From NCBI GenBank assembly GCA_958417695.1, contig CATZDQ010000074.1:1-7638 (forward strand): DNA of 7,638 bases, read 5' to 3'. Positions 1-5,695 of the stretch are shown here, one piece after another (positions within the stretch are counted from its first letter, which is position 1; the number at the start of each line of letters is the position of its first letter). The DNA is from an uncultured Clostridiaceae bacterium (GTDB lineage: Bacteria > Bacillota > Clostridia > TANB77 > CAG-508). The notes under the pieces are model-generated. The model was not told the DNA's origin. It saw nothing but the letters and a program-made list of their open reading frames with translations, and searched no databases. Position numbers and translations under genes: made by a program.

Positions 1-284
1 ACTGTACTTATATTAAATCTCTTTTCGATCTCTTTTCATTTTTGCATAAGTATCATATTTACATTCTACCGTACTTATATTAAAACAATTCTTAAATCCG
101 ATTATAAAAGCATTTGTAAATGCATTTACATTCTACTGTACTTATATTAAAACTTCCCATCTTTTTCGCTTATCATATAGTATACTTACATTTACATTCT
201 ACTGTACTTATATTAAAACGTTAGTATGCTATACCATACATCTATATCTTTTAGATTTACATTCTACTGTACTTATATTAAAAC
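1..284 (-). CRISPR. CRISPR array, leader-proximal part (5 repeats, 4 spacers), continues past left edge
   Basis: A 30-base repeat, beginning ATTTACATT and ending ATTAAAAC on the plus strand, occurs at 57-86, 124-153, 190-219 and 255-284. A fifth copy is cut by the window edge at 1-19. Spacers are 20-56 (37 nt), 87-123 (37), 154-189 (36) and 220-254 (35), and all differ. The three right-hand repeats are identical. The 57-86 copy has T to C at 70 and the 1-19 copy has A to T at 18, so drift rises toward the left. This puts the leader on the right and transcription on the minus strand, where the repeat starts GTTTTAATATAAG and ends GAATGTAAAT. From memory that ending resembles the repeat of clostridial type I-B systems such as that of C. 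difficile. No cas gene is in the window, so the type is an inference from the repeat alone. Confidence 0.95.
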
Positions 285-377
285 AGGTGTCATTTCAAGT
301 CCCTTGTTCTAAGAGTTTACACTATATAATCTGTCGACCTCTTTATTTATTGTATCAAAATATTAGAAAAAAAGCTA
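285..377 (-). promoter_or_regulatory. CRISPR leader with extended -10 promoter
   Basis: The AT-rich stretch beside the most conserved repeat (255-284) is the expected leader. On the minus strand it contains TGATACAAT (357-349), an extended -10 element (TG-n-TACAAT). No good -35 box lies 16-18 bases upstream, which fits an extended -10 promoter. Transcription would start near 342 and give a leader RNA of about 58 nt before the first repeat. One copy of a GTCGAC-containing motif (328-342) sits at the predicted start site. The leader assignment follows from repeat polarity; the promoter is a motif match only. Confidence 0.55.
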
Positions 378-462
378 GTCTTTTAGAAAAAAGCCTATAA
401 ATAGCCATTTTTAGTATCTGTCGACCCACGGGCTTTTTTACATTATTAGAGGTCGACAGATT
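328..462. repeat. 15-bp perfect inverted repeat with GTCGAC core, third copy inside
   Basis: AATCTGTCGACCTCT at 328-342 is repeated exactly in inverted orientation at 448-462, enclosing about 105 bases. A third, 11-base copy (ATCTGTCGACC) lies at 416-426. The 416-426 and 451-461 copies can pair as an 11-bp stem with a 24-base loop, followed on the plus strand by TTTTTATTTT. The enclosed segment also carries two near-identical runs, TTAGAAAAAAAGC at 363-375 and TTAGAAAAAAGCC at 383-395. GTCGAC itself is palindromic. Possible meanings are protein-binding sites in the CRISPR leader, a small MITE-like element, or part of a terminator. Nothing in the sequence decides among these. Confidence 0.6.
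387..439 (-). terminator. feoB terminator: Possible transcription end region of feoB
   Basis: Downstream of the feoB stop, AAAAAAGCC (439-431 on the minus strand) can pair with GGCTTTTTT (395-387), whose 3' arm is itself a U-tract. The loop is long and the GC core has only three pairs, so this is a weak candidate. The better hairpin in the region (416-426 with 451-461) has its T-run on the plus strand, where no gene needs it. Confidence 0.25.
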
Positions 463-490
463 TTTATTTTAAACCATATTTTCACTTTTT

Positions 491-2639
491 CTATACTACT
501 AAATTCCATATACCAGTCGTTATCATACATAAAATAATACCACAAGCAGTTGGTAAAACAAAAGACAGAACTGCCCATTTCCAACCACCAGCTTCTTTTT
601 TAATTGTAAGTAAAGTCGTACTACAAGGAAAATGTAACAATGTAAAAATCATAACATTAATAGCAGTTAATAACGTCCAACCATTTTGTACTAAAATTTG
701 CCCAATAGCAAAATTACTTTCCAAATCAACTAAAGTCACCTGCCCTATATAACTCATTAAAATAATAGGTAAAACAATCTCATTAGCTGGCAAACCTAAT
801 AAAAAAGCTGTTAAAATATAACCATCTAATCCCATTAATCTAGCAAATGGATTTAGGAAATTAGCCACATATGTCAAAATACTAATATCTGCTATTTGAA
901 TATTGGCAAAAATCCAGATAACAATACCAGCTGGTGCAGCAACGGCAATTGCCCTACCGTAATACAAACAAAGTCCTATCAAAAATAGACCTAACTAAAA
1001 TCTTACCAATCTGTGGTTTTCTATATGGCGGTAATTCTAAAATAAAAGAAGAAGGCACACCTTTAAGAATCGTCTTAGAAAGTAATTTAGAAATCCACAA
1101 AGTTAAAACAATACCCAAGATAATAATACCTAAAACCGCTAAAGTAGCCACTATAGAAGACATAGCACCTGTAAAATAGCTGCCAATAAATACCATAGCA
1201 ATTGTAATCAGAAACGGAAATCGACCATTACAAGGCATAAATGCATTTGTTAAAATTGACACTAGTTTCTCTCTAGGAGAATCTATAATTCTACATCCCA
1301 CTACGCCAGCCGCATTACAGCCAAGCCCCATACACATTGTTAAAGCTTGTTTCCCGAGAACTACATGCCTTCTTAAAATATTTATCTAAATTAAAAGCAA
1401 TTCTAGGCAAATATCCCAAATCTTCTAATAAGGTAAACATAGGAAAGAAAATAGCCATAGGCGGTAACATAACTGCAATTACCCAAGTAACCGTTCGATA
1501 CATTCCATCTATACAGATTCCCTTTAGCCAAACAGGTGCACCTAATGTTATAAATAATTGATTTAAAGCCCCTCCTAAAAAACCAAACATCTCTGATAAA
1601 AGCTGTGAAGGATAATTAGCCCCTATAATCGTAATCCATAAAATAATACCTAAGAAAACAATCATGATAGGAATACCAAACTTTTTAGACGTTAAAATTT
1701 TATCTATTTTCCTATCTCGATTTCGATACTCTATATTTTCAAATTCTACAACATCTGTACAAATATTTTCCGCTTCAAATAAAATACTCGATACAATCTT
1801 ATCTCTAATTGTCTCCTTTTCAATTTCATTATCTTTTAAAATAGCTTCTACTTCTACCAGCTTAGTATTAATTTCTTCATCTGACAAACAAATACCTAAA
1901 TTTCTCTGAATAGAATCTAAAATTTTTTCTTCTCTATCTATTAGCTTAATAGCTAACCAACGTAAGAGGTAGTGTTTTTCTTCTGGCACATACTTTTGTA
2001 ACTTACTACTCACCATCTGAATGCCATCCTCAATAACTGGTAGATACCTAACCATATGTGGATGAGGCTTTATCTTTCCTAAACAAATTCCCTCTATCTT
2101 TTCCATTAACTGCTTCAATGTCTTCTTTTTTCTAGCAACCGTACCTACCACAGGCACACCTAGCAATTCCTCTAGTTTCTCTAAATGAATATGTATCCCC
2201 TTTTTCTTAGCTTCATCTAATAAATTCACACATACTACAATATTAGGTGTAATCTCCATTACCTGATAAACCAAATTTAAATTTCTTTCTAAACAAGTCG
2301 CATCCACAATTACCACTGTTGCATCCGGATTACCAAAGCAAATATAATCTCTAGCAATCTCTTCTTCTTCAGAATGTGACATAATAGAATATGTCCCTGG
2401 AATATCTACTAATAAGAATTCTTTATCTTGATAATGACAAATACCACTAGCATTACTAACTGTCTTACCAGGCCAATTCCCAGTATGTTGATTCATGCCG
2501 CGTTAAAGCATTAAATATTGTTGATTTTCCGCACATTCGGATTACCTGCAATTGCAATCGTATAATTACAAGCTTCTTTTCTTTTTTCTAAATCTTTCTC
2601 TAATAGTTTCTTTCCCGTAGAATTTGCAGTAAGTCCCAT
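491..2639 (-). CDS. feoB: Ferrous iron transport protein B (FeoB), interrupted by four +1 frameshifts at CGG
   Basis: FeoB is a membrane protein with an N-terminal G-protein domain and imports Fe(II). The ATG at 2639-2637 follows AGAGGTG at good spacing. The reading frame is broken at 2531, 2500, 1356 and 959, each time by one extra C just before a glycine codon. Without the four Cs, 2145 bases give 714 residues plus TAG, a normal FeoB length. Motifs are intact in the merged protein: G1 GNPNVGKST (32-40), the GNWPGKTV switch region (53-60), G3 DIPG (78-81), G4 NLLD (138-141), then the membrane domain with MGLGCNAAGVVGCR (436-449) and the C-terminal HFPCSTTL motif. There are no internal stops and no lost motif residues, so the gene does not look decayed. 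Read without shifting, translation stops after 42 residues at TAA. An automatic annotation would call it a frameshifted pseudogene. I consider recoding or a sequence artefact likelier. It is the only gene here with such breaks. It lies downstream of feoA, with a terminator between them. Confidence 0.9.
957..959 (-). other. feoB frameshift site 4: TTA-CGG-T, Gly560
   Basis: In-frame CGG at 959-957, followed directly by TAG in that frame. Skipping the C at 959 reads GGT AGG GCA ATT, giving FVLGRAIAVAAPAG, the expected FeoB segment. This is the only one of the four sites where a stop codon lies immediately after CGG. Confidence 0.85.
1354..1356 (-). other. feoB frameshift site 3: TCT-CGG-G, Gly428
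   Basis: In-frame CGG at 1356-1354, in the membrane domain. Skipping the C at 1356 reads GGG AAA CAA GCT, giving SSGKQALTMCMGLGCNAAG, a conserved FeoB stretch. Without the shift the frame gives RETSFNNVYGAWL and then a stop. The flanking sequence is colinear with FeoB on both sides, with no other change. Confidence 0.85.
2498..2500 (-). other. feoB frameshift site 2: ACG-CGG-C, Gly47
   Basis: Ten codons after site 1, the restored frame meets CGG again (2500-2498). Skipping the C at 2500 reads GGC ATG AAT CAA, giving FNALTGMNQHTGNWPGKT, the usual FeoB sequence. Without the shift the frame continues as RHESTYWELAR and then TAA. ATG 2496-2494 is Met48 here. It would otherwise be a tempting but false start, since it lacks the P-loop upstream and has no ribosome binding site. 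Confidence 0.85.
2529..2531 (-). other. feoB frameshift site 1: GTG-CGG-A, Gly37 of the P-loop
   Basis: Codon 37 in the starting frame is CGG (2531-2529). Continuing in that frame gives RKINNI and a TAA stop. A +1 shift that skips the C at 2531 reads GGA (Gly), followed by AAA TCA ACA, restoring GNPNVGKST, the invariant G1 motif. The codon before is GTG. Re-pairing of the Val tRNA on TGC would be poor, so classical P-site slippage does not explain the site well. Confidence 0.85.
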
Positions 2640-2656
2640 TTCATCACCTCTATTTT

Positions 2657-2683
2657 TTTATACTATAGTCTATGCCCATACAA
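2657..2683 (-). promoter_or_regulatory. Weak candidate promoter for feoB
   Basis: Between the feoA terminator and feoB, the minus strand carries TTGTAT (2683-2678), 15 bases, then TATAAA (2662-2657). A TATAGT overlaps just upstream (2667-2662). Spacing and matches are mediocre. A promoter would be needed here if the feoA terminator is efficient; otherwise feoB is read through from feoA. Confidence 0.25.
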
Positions 2684-2714
2684 AAAAAATGACACAAAGA
2701 GTTTCTCTTTGTGT
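2682..2714 (-). terminator. Rho-independent terminator after feoA
   Basis: A perfect 10-bp stem, ACACAAAGAG (2692-2701) with CTCTTTGTGT (2705-2714), has a 3-base loop. On the minus strand it is followed after two bases by eight Ts (2689-2682). It starts three bases after the feoA stop codon and so lies between feoA and feoB. This suggests termination or attenuation that lowers feoB expression relative to feoA. Confidence 0.85.
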
Positions 2715-2717
2715 TTG

Positions 2718-2951
2718 CTATAAAACTACCTGTATTTGATTTGCATCTTCTTGTCTTAAAGAAATCATACTTCCTCTTACTTCATATGCAGTAGGGTCAC
2801 CTAAAGGACTTCTTAAAACCGCTCTAATTTTTGTCCCCTCAATCATTCCTAAATCTAAAATTCTTCTTTTAATGTCACCTTGTGCCTCTATTTTATAAAT
2901 CTTTGCCTCTCTACCTACAGGCATTTTTTCTAAAGTAACTATGTTTTCCAT
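2718..2951 (-). CDS. feoA: Ferrous iron transport protein A (FeoA)
   Basis: A 77-residue cytosolic protein of the FeoA family, an SH3-like fold that assists FeoB in Fe(II) uptake. Visible family features are the LEKMPVGREAKIYKIE start, the LDLGMIEGTKI turn (about residues 33-43), a middle SPLGDPTAYEVRG strand pair, and the terminal LRQEDANQIQVVL, where LRxxDANxI is typical of FeoA. The ATG at 2951-2949 is preceded by AGGGGG, 12 bases away, a slightly long spacing. Met10 would be too short a start for the family. The gene precedes feoB on the same strand with a terminator between them. In contrast to feoB, its frame is intact and it contains no CGG codon. Confidence 0.93.
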   Translation of the reverse strand: MENIVTLEKMPVGREAKIYKIEAQGDIKRRILDLGMIEGTKIRAVLRSPLGDPTAYEVRGSMISLRQEDANQIQVVL

Positions 2952-3040
2952 CTTTTGGCTATTCCCCCTATTTGTGTATTATCGTATTAAACTTTAGCTT
3001 ACTATAGCTTATGCATCCTTATCATAATACGTGTCAGCTT
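2952..3040. promoter_or_regulatory. Divergent feoA/DUF2207 intergenic region with 10-bp-spaced repeats
   Basis: This is the upstream region of feoA. TAGCTTA occurs at 2995-3001 and again at 3005-3011, one helical turn apart. On the minus strand GATAAT (2983-2978) could be a -10 box for feoA, but no good -35 accompanies it. I see no clear Fur-type palindrome. A metal-responsive regulator site is expected here from feo biology, but the sequence does not show one convincingly. Confidence 0.3.
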
Positions 3041-3071
3041 TTGTCATTTTTTCTATCTGAATTTGTATAAT
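3041..3071 (+). promoter_or_regulatory. Candidate promoter of the DUF2207 gene
   Basis: TTGTCA (3041-3046) is a one-mismatch -35 and TATAAT (3066-3071) is a consensus -10. The 19-base spacer is longer than ideal. The predicted start near 3078 leaves a leader of about 65 bases. A second possibility is TTGTGT (3088-3093) with TAAAAT (3111-3116) at 17-base spacing. AGGAGGGG at 3128-3135 is a strong ribosome binding site seven bases before the ATG. Confidence 0.5.
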
Positions 3072-3142
3072 TTCCCTACAAAAAATCTTGTGTTTCCACC
3101 TAAGATAGGATAAAATAGAAATTAAATAGGAGGGGAACATTT

Positions 3143-5029
3143 ATGAAACTCAAATTAAAATTCTATACTTTTTTAATTATTAGTCTATTGTTACTTAGCA
3201 TATGCTTTTTTCCAACACATACCTACGCTGCTTCTAACTTAGAACTTAAAAATCTTAATTACAAAGTACATTTATTAGAAGACGGAACTGCCAATGTAAC
3301 AGAAACTTGGGATATTTCTATCAAAAAAACAAATACTTTGTTTAAAACTTTTAAAATCGATAATAGCAAATATAGTGGTATTACCAATGTATCTGTTATA
3401 GAAACTACTAATGCATCTCAAAAAAGTTTTACACAAATTAACCAAGAACAATATCATGTTGCCAAAGACCATTTTTACGCTTTAAAAACCAAAAGCAATG
3501 AATTCGAAATTGCTTGGGGAATTGCTGAAGATAAAAGCTCTGCTAGAAGAACTTTTGAAATTCACTATACTATCTTAGACGCTGTTAAAAACTATGCAGA
3601 CTGCTCTGAATTTTATTGGCAATTTATTGGTAATTCTTCTGCTATTCCAGCTAAAACTGTAACAGGTACTATTACACTACCTAAAGCAATTACCAATCTA
3701 GACGACTTAAAAGTTTGGGCACACGGTCCCTTAAATGGAACCATTGAGAAAAGTTCTGTGAACTCGATTACCTTTAAAGTAAATAATCTAAATCCTAACA
3801 CCATGCTAGAAGTAAGAATTGTAACACCTACTGCTATTTTCTCTACTAACCAAAATCGTAGTACACAAAACCGTCTATCTACTATACTTTCACAAGAAGA
3901 AACTTGGGCAAACCAAGCTAATGCTGCAAGAAAAAGAGAAGAAGACAGACGAAATTCTTTGCTTATCATCTTATTATCTGTAAATGGCATAGGTATCCTT
4001 GTTGCCATTTACTTAGGTACTAAGATTAAAAAATACAAACAAATTTTACAAGAAGTACCAGTTGTCAAACCTACACAAACTTATCCATATTATAGAGACA
4101 TACCAGATGAAACAGCCACACCTGCTCAAGCTGGATTTCTATATTATTTTCCGCTAACAGGCTTAACTGGTACCCATACTTCAGATGCTTTTTCCGCAAG
4201 TTTACTAGATTTATGTATGAAAAAAGCATTATCTTTTGAAGTATTACCAGACAAAAAGAAAGAAATTCAAATTACATTAAACGAGCATGTAGCTTTAGAC
4301 ACATTACCAGAAGATGAACAAAAAATATGGACTTTTATGAAAAAAATTGGTATGACTTTTACTATGAAAGACTTTCAGAAGTATTGTAATAAGCATTCTT
4401 CTAGTTTCTTAGATGTTTTAAATTCTTTAGAAACGATTGCTAAAAAAGAAGAAACGCAAAAAGGCAATTATGATAAAGATTTATTAGATCAAGCTACCAC
4501 CTGGTCTAGCAAACAAATTGGTTATATTTTCTTTGCTATCTTTGCTTTCATCCCTATGCTTGCTGCTTCCATTGTTTCGATTATCTTAGCCGTATATGCC
4601 AATAAATTACAAACTAGATTTCATACCCTTACACAAGCAGGAGAAGATGAAAGAGCTAAATGGGTTGGTTTAAAAAATTATATGAAAGATTTCTCTACAA
4701 TGGATAAAAAACAAGTTCCAGAACTAGTGCTATGGGAAAAATATTTAGTCTTTGCAACTGCTTTTGGTATGGCTGATGAAGTACTAAAACAACTAAAAGT
4801 CATTTATCCAGAAGTTATGGACTATAGTTATATGTCTACCCATGGTTATACCTACCTTTATTGGATGTATTATGGCAATATGAATGGTGCCTTTGTTAAG
4901 ACTATTAACTCTACCGTTTATAGCAGCTATATCTCTACTACGAATTATTCTTCTGGCAGTGGTGCTGGTGGAGGATTTTCTGGTGGTGGCGGCTTTGGCG
5001 GTGGCGGTGGTGGAATGGGTGGTAGATAA
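3143..5029 (+). CDS. DUF2207 family membrane protein with glycine-rich tail
   Basis: A 628-residue predicted membrane protein of the DUF2207 type, whose biochemical role is unknown. Residues 1-29 form a signal peptide: KLKLK, a hydrophobic stretch, then cleavage near TYA-AS. About 30-235 is an extracytoplasmic beta-rich DUF2207 domain, with LNYKVHLLEDGTANVTETWDI near its start. A linker leads to a membrane segment at about 272-293 (SLLIILLSVNGIGILVAIYL). A soluble region of about 165 residues follows, then one long or two short membrane segments from about 459 to 489. The C-terminus is low complexity (about 603-628), nearly all Gly, Ser and Phe, ending GGGGGGMGGR, as is common in this family. 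AGGAGGGG seven bases before the ATG supports the start. The gene stands alone, divergent from feoA and convergent with the kinase gene. Arg codons are AGA, CGA and CGT; none is CGG. Confidence 0.85.
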   Translation: MKLKLKFYTFLIISLLLLSICFFPTHTYAASNLELKNLNYKVHLLEDGTANVTETWDISIKKTNTLFKTFKIDNSKYSGITNVSVIETTNASQKSFTQINQEQYHVAKDHFYALKTKSNEFEIAWGIAEDKSSARRTFEIHYTILDAVKNYADCSEFYWQFIGNSSAIPAKTVTGTITLPKAITNLDDLKVWAHGPLNGTIEKSSVNSITFKVNNLNPNTMLEVRIVTPTAIFSTNQNRSTQNRLSTILSQEETWANQANAARKREEDRRNSLLIILLSVNGIGILVAIYLGTKIKKYKQILQEVPVVKPTQTYPYYRDIPDETATPAQAGFLYYFPLTGLTGTHTSDAFSASLLDLCMKKALSFEVLPDKKKEIQITLNEHVALDTLPEDEQKIWTFMKKIGMTFTMKDFQKYCNKHSSSFLDVLNSLETIAKKEETQKGNYDKDLLDQATTWSSKQIGYIFFAIFAFIPMLAASIVSIILAVYANKLQTRFHTLTQAGEDERAKWVGLKNYMKDFSTMDKKQVPELVLWEKYLVFATAFGMADEVLKQLKVIYPEVMDYSYMSTHGYTYLYWMYYGNMNGAFVKTINSTVYSSYISTTNYSSGSGAGGGFSGGGGFGGGGGGMGGR

Positions 5030-5055
5030 TCCATTCTACCTGAAAAATGAAACCA

Positions 5056-5096
5056 CAAAAAATAGCTTCTCATCAATTGAGAAAGCTATTTTTTTA
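5056..5096. terminator. Bidirectional rho-independent terminator
   Basis: AATAGCTT-CTCA (5061-5072) pairs with TGAG-A-AAGCTATT (5078-5090), with one bulged A at 5082 and a five-base loop. It is flanked by an A-run on the left (5057-5062) and a T-run on the right (5089-5095), so it can work on both strands. It lies between the ends of the convergent DUF2207 gene (5029) and kinase gene (5102), where a shared terminator is expected. Confidence 0.88.
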
Positions 5097-5101
5097 TGGT
5101 T

Positions 5102-5677
5102 CTAAAATCCTATTATTTGTTTTAATTCTTGTTTTGTTTCTTCTAATTCTTTACTATTCTCTATATTAAATACTTGTATATGTTTATATTTTTTTCTTAT
5201 TTCCTCTGCCATTTCTAAATAGATACGTTGTTGCTTTACACTATTTTCTGCATTAAACTTAGCATATTTTGTAATCGCTTTTCCTGCTCTTTTTAATCTT
5301 TCTTCAAACAAGGATTCTTCTTTTAAATATAAAGTTATATAATATATCTCAAAATCAAACTGATTTAATTTTTCCAATAATCTTTCATATACTGGTGTGA
5401 AAGTATATTCTTTTACACCTAATCTACAATAATTCTCTTCTGTAAAAAATGTTCTATCAAACACCAAATTAATACTTAGATTTTCTAATTTTCTTATATA
5501 TTCTAATAAATCTTCATACATGGCCTCTGCTTTTTTTAAGCCTGTTATGGTACTATCTGCTGTCCCACATAATCTATATAAATTTGTATAGGGTATTGCA
5601 TACCTTAAATAGTCCGTAATGGTTGTCTTTCCAGCACCTTGTGCTCCTTCTACAATTATCATTTTAGAATTTGCCAT
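5102..5677 (-). CDS. P-loop deoxynucleoside/thymidylate kinase-like protein
   Basis: A 191-residue cytosolic P-loop protein. The Walker A motif GAQGAGKT is at residues 11-18 after a hydrophobic beta strand (MIIVE). FDRTFFTEEN at 73-82 carries the DR pair typical of deoxynucleoside and thymidylate kinases. EERLKRAGKAITKY (125-138) looks like a lid region. The overall plan fits an NMP/dN kinase of the AAA_33 or dNK type. The exact substrate cannot be told; it lacks the clear TMP-kinase signature, so I give no symbol. GGAGGAG lies seven bases before ATG 5677. The gene starts 18 bases after the rimO stop and is the last of the capA-rimO operon, ending at the shared terminator. Confidence 0.75.
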   Translation of the reverse strand: MANSKMIIVEGAQGAGKTTITDYLRYAIPYTNLYRLCGTADSTITGLKKAEAMYEDLLEYIRKLENLSINLVFDRTFFTEENYCRLGVKEYTFTPVYERLLEKLNQFDFEIYYITLYLKEESLFEERLKRAGKAITKYAKFNAENSVKQQRIYLEMAEEIRKKYKHIQVFNIENSKELEETKQELKQIIGF

Positions 5678-5695
5678 TTTTTTCTCCTCCGTTTA

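Noticed and set aside
934..1909. Plus-strand open frames at 934-1179, 1337-1561 and 1664-1909
   Set aside because: They are antisense shadows of feoB with no ribosome binding site and no recognisable protein features.
491..2496. Three separate minus-strand genes (491-982, 954-1337, 1315-2496)
   Set aside because: They are colinear pieces of one FeoB. The overlaps are only out-of-frame extensions, the apparent starts lack ribosome binding sites, and the pieces join exactly when single Cs are skipped.
957..2531. Classical -1 slippery sites or homopolymer errors at the breaks
   Set aside because: The needed shift is +1, the sites have no A/T-rich heptamer, and the extra base is a lone C rather than a change in run length.
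491..2639. feoB as an ordinary decaying pseudogene
   Set aside because: Four indels of one identical type, all at glycine codons, with no stop, deletion or lost motif residue elsewhere, is not the pattern of neutral decay. It is kept only as a fallback alongside a sequencing artefact.
2978..3030. Fur box upstream of feoA
   Set aside because: ATAATAC and TTATCATAA stretches are present, but no 7-1-7 palindrome close enough to the consensus could be built.
3275..4008. Minus-strand open frames at 3275-3472 and 3613-4008
   Set aside because: They are antisense shadows of the DUF2207 gene, without start signals.
4884..5105. Plus-strand open frame over the glycine-rich end
   Set aside because: An alternate frame of the GGT/GGC repeats that runs into the terminator; it is not a gene.
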